From positions 1 to 10,396 of the forward strand of contig PLKY01000312.1 in NCBI GenBank assembly GCA_003140785.1: DNA of 10,396 nt. The letters are read 5' to 3'. Position numbers and translations under genes: made by a program. The stretch is from Acidobacteriaceae bacterium. GTDB lineage: Bacteria > Acidobacteriota > Terriglobia > Terriglobales > Acidobacteriaceae. This document shows positions 1 through 6,924 of this stretch, one piece after another. A model generated the notes under the pieces. It was given only the letters and a program-made list of their open reading frames with translations. It was not told the DNA's origin and ran no database searches. How positions within the stretch are numbered: position 1 is the stretch's first letter; each line of letters opens with the position of its first letter.

Positions 1-533
1 GCGGCATCGCCACGCTCACGCGCAAATATGTCGATGCAATTCAGGGAACAAAGGCCCGCATTCTCGACACACGCAAGACCGTTCCCGGCATGAGGGCATT
101 GGAAAAGTATGCCGTGCTATGCGGCGGCGGCACCAATCACCGGCTTGACCTGTCGTCAGGCATTCTGATCAAGAACAACCATATTGCCCTCGGCGGCGGC
201 TTGCGCACTGCGCTCACGCACGCCCTGGAGCGCCGCCAGAAAGGACAGCGCGTTCAGATCGAGGTGAGAACCGCGCGCGAACTGAATGAGGCGCTCGAAT
301 GCGGTGCCGAAGCAATTCTGCTCGACAACATGTCGGCGGCGCAGGTGAAAGAAGCCGTGGATCGAATCCGCCGAGAGAAGCGCTGGATTCCCATTGAGGC
401 CTCGGGAGGAATCGTGCTGGAAAACATTCGCACCTACGCTGAGACAGGCGTCGACTTCATCAGCGTCGGAGCACTGACGCATTCGGCCAGGGCCGCGGAC
501 ATCTCCATGACCATTGTTGCGGAGCCGAGCTAA
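1..533 (+). CDS. nadC: Nicotinate-nucleotide pyrophosphorylase (carboxylating), C-terminal part; 5' end outside window
   Basis: Quinolinate phosphoribosyltransferase, which converts quinolinate and PRPP to nicotinate mononucleotide, CO2 and PPi in cytoplasmic de novo NAD synthesis. The frame is open from the left edge (first full codon at base 3), so the gene is truncated by the window; the ATG at 90 lies inside a conserved motif and is not the start. About 176 codons are visible against a usual length near 280, so roughly the N-terminal third is missing. Visible family signatures in order are GIATLTRKYVDA, LDTRKTVPG (the TRKT substrate/phosphate-binding residues), CGGGTNHR, LIKNNHI, IEVRT, ILLDNM, EASGGI and TGVDFISVGALTHS, which together form the C-terminal alpha/beta barrel. 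The usual LIKDNH motif has Asn in place of Asp here (bases 174-176). It ends with TAA, and birA follows after 2 bases. Identification is very secure. Confidence 0.96.
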   Translation, partial: GIATLTRKYVDAIQGTKARILDTRKTVPGMRALEKYAVLCGGGTNHRLDLSSGILIKNNHIALGGGLRTALTHALERRQKGQRVQIEVRTARELNEALECGAEAILLDNMSAAQVKEAVDRIRREKRWIPIEASGGIVLENIRTYAETGVDFISVGALTHSARAADISMTIVAEPS

Positions 534-535
534 CC

Positions 536-1321
536 GTGTACGATCTGGCGGCTCTCGAAGCCTCGCTCACCGGCACAATCTATGCGGGCAAGCTGCATTT
601 CTCTGTTGCCACCGGGTCGACCAACTCAGACGCGCTGGCTGCGGGGCGCAATGGTGCAACCCACGGTTCGGTCTATTTCGCAGATGAGCAAACGGCCGGC
701 CGTGGGCGCGGCGACCATCGTTGGGAATCGACGGCCGGGCAGGGGCTCTACGTAAGTGTGCTGCTGCGGCCCGATGTGCCGACTGTTCGCCTGCCGTTGC
801 TTCCCCTGGCCGTCGGTCTCGCGGCGGTCGATGCCATCCGCAGTGCAAGCGGCCTCAATGCGGACCTGCGCTGGCCCAACGATTTGCTGATCGGGGATCG
901 CAAGACGGGCGGCATTCTGGTTGAATCGAAGACGGACAGCGACCGGCTCTCCTTCGCGGTTGCCGGCATCGGCATCAACGTGCACCAGGGCAGTTTCGAT
1001 GTGGGTTTGGCAACGCCGGCAACTTCGCTGGACATCGAAGCGGGCCGTCTCATCGGCCGCCAGGCGTTGCTCGTAGCCCTGCTAGAATCGCTGGAGCGCG
1101 AAGCGACGGGACTGGTCGAACAGGACGCGCACAAGAGGATTCCCGCACGCGTGGAGCATGCCTCAACATGGATTCGCGGACGGCACGTCGAAGTGCATGG
1201 ACCGCAGGCGTGCATCGGCGTCACTGCCGGCCTCGACGATCGGGGTTTCCTGCTGGTGAAGGCCGGCGGAGGCTTGATTGCCGTGCGAACCGGCGGGATT
1301 CGCGAAGTGAAGACAGGCTGA
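536..1321 (+). CDS. birA: Biotin--[acetyl-CoA-carboxylase] ligase, monofunctional (no DNA-binding domain)
   Basis: Biotin protein ligase: activates biotin as biotinyl-5'-AMP and transfers it to the acceptor lysine of the biotin carboxyl carrier protein in the cytoplasm. The 261-residue protein shows the catalytic-domain motifs in order: GSTNSDA (27-33), the biotin-binding loop GRGRGDHRW (55-63), RWPNDL (112-117), DRKTGGILVE (121-130, with the conserved Lys at 123) and GIGINV (144-149). A small SH3-like C-terminal domain follows from about 210 to 258. There is no N-terminal helix-turn-helix, since the protein starts about 20 residues before the catalytic fold. It is therefore a group I enzyme that should not repress biotin genes itself. 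The GTG start at 536 is the first start after the nadC stop; a GGAG at 521-524 sits 11 bases upstream, which is rather far. coaX begins 5 bases after the TGA, and birA-coaX adjacency is common in bacteria. Confidence 0.95.
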   Translation: MYDLAALEASLTGTIYAGKLHFSVATGSTNSDALAAGRNGATHGSVYFADEQTAGRGRGDHRWESTAGQGLYVSVLLRPDVPTVRLPLLPLAVGLAAVDAIRSASGLNADLRWPNDLLIGDRKTGGILVESKTDSDRLSFAVAGIGINVHQGSFDVGLATPATSLDIEAGRLIGRQALLVALLESLEREATGLVEQDAHKRIPARVEHASTWIRGRHVEVHGPQACIGVTAGLDDRGFLLVKAGGGLIAVRTGGIREVKTG

Positions 1322-1326
1322 ACAGG

Positions 1327-2130
1327 ATGCTTCTGGCTCTGGATGTCGGCAACACGAATACGGTTCTTGGCCTCTATCAGCTCGACGTCGAGCCGCTGCA
1401 GCTCGCGGCTCACTGGCGCGTAACGACACATCGCACCCAGACCGTGGACGAGTACGGCGTATTTTTCGTGAATCTTTTTGAGATGCACGGGATGTCTCCG
1501 AAGCAAGTTACGCATATCATCATTTCGTCCGTGGTCCCGCCGGTGGAGTCAACACTGCGCCAGATGTGCGAAAACTATTTTCATCTGGAGCCGCTGTTTG
1601 TCGAGCCGGGCATCAAAACCGGCATGCCGGTGCTCGTCGACAACCCTACCGAGCTCGGTGCGGATCGGCTCTGCGACTCGATTGCCGCATTCGAAAAATA
1701 TGGCGGTCCATGCATCGTGGTGGACTTCGGCACGGCGACCAAGTTCGAGGTAATCTCGGAACGCGGCGAATATCTGGGCGGCGCCATTGCCCCCGGCCTT
1801 GGCCTTAGTGCCGATGCGCTTTTTTCGCGCGCTGCGCGCCTGAGCCGCGTCGACATCAAGCGGCCGGCCAAGGTGATCGGCACTAACACCACGGGGCATC
1901 TGCAGAGCGGTCTCTACTACGGATACATCGGGCTCGTGGACGGAATCCTCGAGCGGATTTTCGAGGAACTTGGTCACAAGCCGCGCGTGATTGCCACAGG
2001 AGGCCTGGCGCGCATGGTCGCCGCGGACTCGCGCTATATCGCTGAAATCGACGACATGCTTACGCTCGATGGCCTGCGCATCTTGTTCGAGCGCAATCGC
2101 GCGCCGCGTCCTCGCAGCCGCACGCATTGA
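1327..2130 (+). CDS. coaX: Type III pantothenate kinase
   Basis: Catalyses ATP-dependent phosphorylation of pantothenate, the first step of coenzyme A synthesis. Type III kinases belong to the ASKHA fold, need a monovalent cation and are not feedback-inhibited by CoA (family knowledge). The 267-residue protein has the phosphate loop DVGNTNTVLG (6-15), SSVVPP (67-72), the pantothenate-site motif GADR (111-114, with the presumed catalytic base Asp113), DFGTATKFE (133-141), GGAIAPG (151-157), ATGGLA (223-228) and the C-terminal TLDGLRILFERN. Length is typical. ATG 1327 is chosen because the P-loop must lie within about ten residues of the N-terminus; the frame is open further upstream to 1168, but that part only shadows birA. 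An AGG at 1315-1317, 9 bases before the start, is a weak ribosome-binding site. Translation is probably coupled to birA. Confidence 0.95.
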   Translation: MLLALDVGNTNTVLGLYQLDVEPLQLAAHWRVTTHRTQTVDEYGVFFVNLFEMHGMSPKQVTHIIISSVVPPVESTLRQMCENYFHLEPLFVEPGIKTGMPVLVDNPTELGADRLCDSIAAFEKYGGPCIVVDFGTATKFEVISERGEYLGGAIAPGLGLSADALFSRAARLSRVDIKRPAKVIGTNTTGHLQSGLYYGYIGLVDGILERIFEELGHKPRVIATGGLARMVAADSRYIAEIDDMLTLDGLRILFERNRAPRPRSRTH

Positions 2131-2132
2131 GG
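2129..2132 (+). promoter_or_regulatory. Shine-Dalgarno GAGG built on the coaX stop codon
   Basis: The bases GAGG begin inside the coaX TGA stop (2128-2130) and lie 6 bases before a GTG at 2139. This favours GTG 2139 over the longer TTG 2127 start, which has no Shine-Dalgarno in front. The arrangement implies that ribosomes finishing coaX are handed directly to the next gene. Confidence 0.5.
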
Positions 2133-2138
2133 CGCGCC

Positions 2139-2852
2139 GTGCGCAACTATTTTAATTACTTCACCGAAATCGAGGAACGCTTTCAGCAGCGGCGCGGTGC
2201 GCTTCTCCTGCTTTCGACGCTCGATTGGGCGCTGATTGAGACTTGGCGCGAGGCGGGGATTCCTCTGGAAGCGGCTCTGCGCGGTATCGACGCGGCGTTC
2301 GACAAGCATGAGGCCCAGCCGAAGCGCGGGCGCAAGCGGCGGATTAATGGATTGGCTTGGTGCGCGCAGGCGGTGATGGTAGCGGCTGAAGAACTGCGCG
2401 AGGCCTCAGCGGGTGCGGCGCCAGAACCTCCGGAGAGCCGCGAATCTGGATTCGAGCATGAGCGCGTGGCTGCACATCTTGAGGCTGCGGCGAATGCGCT
2501 GCGCGTGGCGACGATCGCCCCGGACGCCTGCGCGACGACAGCATCGCGCTTAGTTGAACTGGCGGACGAGGTACGGATTTCGAATCCGTCGAGCGCGGCT
2601 GCGCAAGATCTGGAGGCGCTTGAACGCACTCTTACCGTTCTAGAAGAAAAACTTTTCGCGGCATTGACCGCTGCGGCTCCGGAAGAACTGCTGGTGGGCC
2701 TGAAGGAACACGCGGCGCGCGAGCTTGCGCCGTATCGCAGCCGCATGGGCGTCGTCCAACTGCGTCAGGTGGAACACCAGTTCGTCACCAAACAGCTGTT
2801 GGTACATTACGGCTTGCCGCGGCTTAGCCTTTTTTACATGAGCCAGCAATGA
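2139..2852 (+). CDS. Conserved protein of unknown function, acidobacterial operon member
   Basis: I cannot assign a function. The 237-residue product has three parts. The N-terminal block (1-60) is hydrophobic and aromatic and starts NYFNYFTEIEERFQQRRG; with LLSTLDWALIETWREAGIPL it resembles conserved hypotheticals I associate with Acidobacteriota. A basic linker follows (62-69, KRGRKRRI), then a largely helical Ala/Glu-rich middle (78-195) with a Pro/Glu-rich break near 94-103. The C-terminal block (198-234) is again more conserved-looking: YRSRMGVVQLRQVEHQFV and the ending YGLPRLSLFYM. No signal peptide, membrane helix or catalytic motif is apparent, so it is probably cytoplasmic. It sits between coaX and an rRNA methyltransferase with which it shares an ATGA stop/start overlap, so co-expression is likely. 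A role linked to RNA or the methyltransferase is only a guess from position and the basic patch. GTG 2139 is preferred as start; TTG 2127 would add four residues. Confidence 0.8.
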   Translation: MRNYFNYFTEIEERFQQRRGALLLLSTLDWALIETWREAGIPLEAALRGIDAAFDKHEAQPKRGRKRRINGLAWCAQAVMVAAEELREASAGAAPEPPESRESGFEHERVAAHLEAAANALRVATIAPDACATTASRLVELADEVRISNPSSAAAQDLEALERTLTVLEEKLFAALTAAAPEELLVGLKEHAARELAPYRSRMGVVQLRQVEHQFVTKQLLVHYGLPRLSLFYMSQQ

Positions 2853-4132
2853 GCGTGCCGAACACCCAGCTCGTGCAAATCGAGAAGCCTGTTTACGGCG
2901 GCGCGTTTCTGGCGCGCGTCGAGGGTAAGGCGGTTTTTGTGCCCCTCACGCTGCCGGGCGAGGAGGTGCGCATTCGCATGGTCGAAGACAAACGCGGCTA
3001 TGCGCTCGCGGAGGTAGAGGAAATAGTCACAGGGTCGCCGGCACGGATCGCTCCAGGCTGCCGCCACTTTGGCGCATGTGGAGGCTGCAACTACCAACAC
3101 ACAGGCTACGAATCACAGGTTGGATTCAAGCGGGCGATTCTACGGGAGACACTTGAACGCGGCGGCGTACACGCGCTGCCGGAGATCGCTGTGTGCGCGG
3201 CTGATCCCTGGGGCTATCGCAATCGCATACGGCTGGCTTTCGACGCTGTTGGAAATCCGGGCTACCGCGGACGCCGCTCGCACGCCGTGGTTCCCGCGAG
3301 CGAGTGTCCCATTGCCGCGCCGCTCTTGCTCAAGGCCGCTACTGCGTTTGCCGCAACGCTCCGCGAATCGGGGCTCGCGCTGCGTCCCACTGAAATCGCG
3401 CTTTTCTGCAATGCGGACGAGAGTGCGCTGCTCACCAGTATTTCCATCGCCGCAGCGGGGAAGTTTCGTTTCGATGACGTTGCGGGCCGATTCAAAGAGC
3501 GAGTTCCGGAGTTGCTTGGCTTGGAGTTCGTGGTTGAGGACCGCAAAGGCGAGCAGCCGCGCACGCTCGCGCGCTGGGGCGCGTCTTCCCTCAGCTATGG
3601 CGCCGCCGGTTTCGATTACCGCGTCGACCACGGAAGTTTTTTTCAGGTCAATCGCTGGTTGGTGGATGCGCTTGTCGAGCGTGTCACGGCAGGTCGCAGC
3701 GGCAAGCTCGCGTGGGACCTCTTCGCGGGCGTTGGCCTTTTTGCACGACAGCTCGCGGCGAGATTTGAGGACGTGGTGGCAATCGAATCTGCGCCCTCCG
3801 CGATCGAGGCGCTCAAACAGAATCTAAAGAACACGCGCGGCGAGGCCGTCAAAGCGGAGGCACTCGCGTTTCTGCGCCGCCAGTCCAAGAGCGAGACGCC
3901 AGAGCTAATCGTTGTGGACCCGCCGCGCGTTGGACTTGGCCCGGAGACGACGGCGCAGCTCGCGAGGATTGCGGCGCCCGAAATCGTTTATGTTTCCTGC
4001 GATCCAGCTACGCTCGCCCGCGATCTTCGCGCGCTCTCGGGACCCGGCTACCAGATCGAATCCATCACGCTCGTCGATTTGTTTCCACAGACGTTCCATC
4101 TGGAGACGGTGGTTACACTTCGTCGCGCCTGA
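2849..4132 (+). CDS. rlmD: 23S rRNA (uracil-5-)-methyltransferase, RlmD/RumA-type with Fe-S motif
   Basis: SAM-dependent m5U methyltransferase of the TrmA/RumA class, expected to act on 23S rRNA in the cytoplasm. The 427-residue protein has an N-terminal TRAM RNA-binding domain (about 5-60), then cysteines for a [4Fe-4S] cluster: Cys71, Cys77 and Cys80 in CRHFGACGGC, with Cys153 in SECPIAAP as the probable fourth ligand. The C-terminal Rossmann domain carries the SAM motif DLFAGVGLFA (290-299), FFQVN (264-268, with the conserved Gln266), DPPRVGL (357-363), the nucleophile Cys384 in YVSCDPATLARDL, and FPQTFHLETV with the general-base Glu419. All key residues are intact. ATG 2849 overlaps the previous stop by 4 bases, with no clear Shine-Dalgarno of its own. 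E. coli has paralogues for U747 (RlmC), U1939 (RlmD) and tRNA (TrmA), so the exact target nucleotide cannot be fixed by eye; the gene symbol reflects the Fe-S/TRAM architecture. Confidence 0.9.
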   Translation: MSVPNTQLVQIEKPVYGGAFLARVEGKAVFVPLTLPGEEVRIRMVEDKRGYALAEVEEIVTGSPARIAPGCRHFGACGGCNYQHTGYESQVGFKRAILRETLERGGVHALPEIAVCAADPWGYRNRIRLAFDAVGNPGYRGRRSHAVVPASECPIAAPLLLKAATAFAATLRESGLALRPTEIALFCNADESALLTSISIAAAGKFRFDDVAGRFKERVPELLGLEFVVEDRKGEQPRTLARWGASSLSYGAAGFDYRVDHGSFFQVNRWLVDALVERVTAGRSGKLAWDLFAGVGLFARQLAARFEDVVAIESAPSAIEALKQNLKNTRGEAVKAEALAFLRRQSKSETPELIVVDPPRVGLGPETTAQLARIAAPEIVYVSCDPATLARDLRALSGPGYQIESITLVDLFPQTFHLETVVTLRRA

Positions 4133-4137
4133 TACCC

Positions 4138-4149
4138 TTCTTATAAGAA
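4138..4149. promoter_or_regulatory. 12-base perfect palindrome TTCTTATAAGAA between rlmD and comEC
   Basis: The only intergenic gap in the operon (4133-4170) holds a perfect self-complementary 12-mer in an AT-rich patch of an otherwise GC-rich region. TATAAG (4142-4147) could serve as a -10 element giving a start point about 15 bases before the comEC ATG. I see no good -35 at 16-18 bases upstream: the best TTACAC, at 4113-4118, is 23 bases away. The palindrome could also be an operator half or chance. It is too short and lacks the U-tract of a terminator. Confidence 0.25.
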
Positions 4150-4170
4150 CTCCTCGTCGCTTCACCCGCC

Positions 4171-6924
4171 ATGCAAGCGGAACGCCCCACCTCCGGGCCC
4201 CAATTCTCAACTGCTTCAACGGCGGACGCGACTCCCCACACGAGCGTCATTCCTCTCTTTCATGCAGCGTGGTTGTTTTCACTGGGCATCGCCTTTACGT
4301 GGGTTGTCTGGCCGCGACCTAGCATCGTGCTGCTTGCGCTGGGCCCGGTCGCAGCGCTTTGCTGCGTCGCCGCGATTCGTGCGCAGCGCATCGTGTGGCT
4401 TCCGCTTGCGGTGTTGTGGTGCATGCTGGGCGCGTGGTGCGCGGAGATGGAGCCACATCCGGCCGCAGCTCCAGTTGTCTCCGCGCTCTCGGACGGACTT
4501 CTGCGCACCGTCGAAGGAACCATCGTCGATGCCGCACCAATGCGCAGTGAGCGCGTTGAGAACGTGGAGGAAGCGCCGAGCGAGAATCCGTCGCAACGGG
4601 TTGATGTGCGTGTGGCTAGCATTGAACTCGTCACCGATGCAGAGGACCGGCAAGTACCTGCTGATGGCAGCGTGCGATTGACGGTTCGCTGGCCGCAGCA
4701 ATCCCAGGATCAGCCGCTTCCCCGCGGTTTTACATGCGGCGAGCGAATTCGGGCCGTCGTCCGTCTGCTTCCGCCAGAGGAATATCGCGACCCCGGCGCA
4801 TGGAGCCGCACAGATTATTTGCTTGACCAGGGAATTACTTCTTCAGGCTCGGTCAACCTCGATCGCGTGGAAGACCTGGGACCTGCACAAGTGCGATCGC
4901 TCCATTGCCATCTTGTCGCGCTGCAGCATGCGTCGAGCGCGCGTCTCCTTGCTCTGCCTGCTGCGATGCAACGGTTTCCTGCGGCGCTCCGCTTGAGTGA
5001 TGATGACGCCGTGATGCTGGCTGCGATGACCACCGGTGACCGCACTTATCTCACGCACTCGTTGCGCGTCGGCTTTGAACGCACCGGATCGTTTCACATG
5101 CTGGTGGTGTCTGGTTTTCACCTGGCGATTGTTGCGGGGTGCTTCTTCTGGATCACTCGGCGCGTGCGCCTGCCGCGCGTACCGGCCATGCTGATCACGA
5201 TCGTTGCGTCCTTTGCATACGCCCTGTTCACAGGCTTCGCTACGCCGGTGCAGCGTTCTCTCTGGATGGTTACGCTGTATTTACTGGGAACACTGATCTA
5301 CCGCGAACGCAGCCCATTGAACGCCATCGGATTCGCATCGCTCTGCCTGCTGGCCGTTAGCCCGCGCAGCTTCTTCGACTCAAGCCTGCAGATGACGCTG
5401 CTTGCGGTCGTGGCCATCGCGGGCATTGCCGCTCCTTTGCTCGATAGGAGCATTCATCCGTTTCTGGTCGCCACGCGCGATCTGCGCACCGTAGCCATCG
5501 ACATCAAGCTGGAACCCCGACTCGCGCAGTTTCGCGTGGTGCTGCGCATGATCGCGAGTCGCTTGCAGCGGGCGATTTCTACGCGCGTGGCATGGCGCAT
5601 CTTTCCCTGGTCGATTCGCTTCGCTCTGCGTTGCATTGAGTTGCTCGTGGTCTCGTGTGTGGTGGAGCTTGCGATGACACTTCCGATGGCGATTTACTTC
5701 CACCGCATCACAGTGTTCGCGCTGCCCGTGAACATTTTCATCTTGCCACTGCTCGGCCTGTTGATGCCGGCAGCGCTGTTGACGCTGCTCACATTGCTCG
5801 CGTGGCCCGCAGCCGCTGTGGTGCCGGCAATGGTTGCGGCCCTGCTTCTTCATAGCGGAATCTGGATGGTTCATTTGTTCGGATCCCTTGCGCTGGGCGA
5901 TTTTAGAATTCCCGCGCCGCTCGCGTGGCAATCCGCAGCTTTCTGCGTCCTTCTGGCCGCCGCGATCATGCTGGCTCATCGACCCGGCCGGCCGGTTCAA
6001 CGCGATGGCAGTCCCAGCAGATCATCTCTCCTCAGCGGAGTCGGCGCGGGAGCTGCACTCGCGCTTGCCGCCGTCGCCGCCGTTTTGCCGCGGCCGGTCG
6101 ACCATCCGCACAATGCGCTTTTTTTTAAAGCGATTGACGTGGGGCAGGGCGATTCTCTGCTTCTGATCACACCAGACGGTAAGACCGTGCTAGTCGACGG
6201 TGGTGGATTTGGCGGCGGCCCGCGGCAAGCTCCGCAGGATTTCGACATCGGCGAAGAAGTTGTCTCGCCGGCCCTGTGGGCGCGCGGCATCCGCCATCTC
6301 GATGTAGTGGCTCTGAGTCACGCACATTCGGATCACATGGGTGGGTTGCCAGCAGTGTTACGGAATTTCCATCCTTCTGAGTTGTGGGTGGGCAACAACC
6401 CGCGCGTCGCAGCCTATATTGCGCTGTTGGAAGAGGCGAACCAGCTTGGCGTCACGGTCCGTACGCTGCGCGCCGGAGATATGTTGACGCTGGGCGACAC
6501 AAGCCTCCATGTGCTCGCGCCATTCCGGGATTACCAGCCCGGCGCAGAGCCGGCCAACAACGACTCGCTGGTGCTTCACATTGCCTATGGCGATACTTCG
6601 GTCATGCTCGAAGGTGACGCCGAAGCACCGATCGAGGAGTCCATGCTCAGCGAGTCAGGATTGCAAAGCACGCTGTTGAAGATCGGACATCACGGCAGCG
6701 TCACATCCACTCGACCTGAGTTTCTAGCGCGTGTTACGCCGCAGTGGGCAGTCATTTCGTGCGGGCTGCACAATCGATATCATCATCCGCGTGAGGAAGT
6801 CTTGGCCGAATTGCAGGCGACGAAGGTTCGCACTTACAGTACCGACATCCAGGGTGCTGGATGCTTTCAACTTGATGGAATCGAGGCTAATGCTGTTCCT
6901 TGCGAAGAGGCAGGATTCCGCTAA
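4171..6924 (+). CDS. comEC: ComEC/Rec2-family DNA internalisation channel with C-terminal metallo-beta-lactamase domain
   Basis: Polytopic inner-membrane channel for transport of single-stranded DNA in natural transformation. At 917 residues it is longer than B. subtilis ComEC (about 776). It has the complete architecture. Two or three N-terminal helices (28-90) are followed by a soluble DUF4131/OB-like domain (about 105-235). The competence membrane core (about 285-600) shows SGFHLAIVAG (314-323), GFATPVQRSLW (355-365) and SPRSFFDSSLQMTLLAV (397-413). A last helix (619-640) precedes a metallo-beta-lactamase domain (650-905) with IDVGQGD (655-661), HAHSDH (717-722, the HxHxDH metal site), LEGDAE (Asp816) and IGHHGS (838-843), all intact. 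A roughly 60-residue Arg-rich amphipathic segment (423-485) interrupts the membrane core. ATG 4171 has no evident Shine-Dalgarno. Its stop interlocks with that of the convergent receptor gene. No comEA, comF or pilus genes are nearby. A T8 tract lies at the boundary between the membrane and hydrolase domains. Confidence 0.93.
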   Translation: MQAERPTSGPQFSTASTADATPHTSVIPLFHAAWLFSLGIAFTWVVWPRPSIVLLALGPVAALCCVAAIRAQRIVWLPLAVLWCMLGAWCAEMEPHPAAAPVVSALSDGLLRTVEGTIVDAAPMRSERVENVEEAPSENPSQRVDVRVASIELVTDAEDRQVPADGSVRLTVRWPQQSQDQPLPRGFTCGERIRAVVRLLPPEEYRDPGAWSRTDYLLDQGITSSGSVNLDRVEDLGPAQVRSLHCHLVALQHASSARLLALPAAMQRFPAALRLSDDDAVMLAAMTTGDRTYLTHSLRVGFERTGSFHMLVVSGFHLAIVAGCFFWITRRVRLPRVPAMLITIVASFAYALFTGFATPVQRSLWMVTLYLLGTLIYRERSPLNAIGFASLCLLAVSPRSFFDSSLQMTLLAVVAIAGIAAPLLDRSIHPFLVATRDLRTVAIDIKLEPRLAQFRVVLRMIASRLQRAISTRVAWRIFPWSIRFALRCIELLVVSCVVELAMTLPMAIYFHRITVFALPVNIFILPLLGLLMPAALLTLLTLLAWPAAAVVPAMVAALLLHSGIWMVHLFGSLALGDFRIPAPLAWQSAAFCVLLAAAIMLAHRPGRPVQRDGSPSRSSLLSGVGAGAALALAAVAAVLPRPVDHPHNALFFKAIDVGQGDSLLLITPDGKTVLVDGGGFGGGPRQAPQDFDIGEEVVSPALWARGIRHLDVVALSHAHSDHMGGLPAVLRNFHPSELWVGNNPRVAAYIALLEEANQLGVTVRTLRAGDMLTLGDTSLHVLAPFRDYQPGAEPANNDSLVLHIAYGDTSVMLEGDAEAPIEESMLSESGLQSTLLKIGHHGSVTSTRPEFLARVTPQWAVISCGLHNRYHHPREEVLAELQATKVRTYSTDIQGAGCFQLDGIEANAVPCEEAGFR
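6116..6132 (+). repeat. T8 homopolymer flanked by inverted repeat CGCTTT/AAAGCG inside comEC
   Basis: Eight consecutive T (6119-6126) encode the end of Leu650 and Phe651-Phe652 of ComEC, then AAA and GCG complete a 6-base inverted repeat around a 5-T loop. It is the longest homopolymer I noticed in the window; T7 at 3637-3643 in rlmD is next. Adding one T, or a -1 ribosomal slip, places TAA immediately after the tract. A predicted 6-base-pair stem (6144-6160, loop of 5, one G-T pair) lies 17 bases downstream. Confidence 0.5.

Noticed and set aside
1168..1326. In-frame upstream extension of coaX that would give a 320-residue protein
   Set aside because: It overlaps the birA 3' end in another frame, has Arg-rich composition typical of an out-of-frame shadow, and would place the P-loop about 58 residues from the N-terminus, unlike the family.
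748..1515. 255-codon open frame on the minus strand across birA/coaX
   Set aside because: It is antisense to two genes with clear catalytic motifs, and its product is Arg/Ser/Pro-rich with no recognisable motif, as expected for a GC-rich shadow frame.
2127..2138. TTG 2127 as start of the unknown gene
   Set aside because: There is no Shine-Dalgarno in front of it, whereas GAGG at 2129-2132 is well placed for GTG 2139.
4138..4149. TTCTTATAAGAA as a terminator of the rlmD transcript
   Set aside because: It is AT-rich with essentially no loop and no following U-tract, so it would not form a stable terminating hairpin.
6116..6132. CGCTTT/AAAGCG inverted repeat as an intrinsic terminator
   Set aside because: The T-run is in the loop and left arm rather than after the stem, and it lies inside an intact comEC reading frame.
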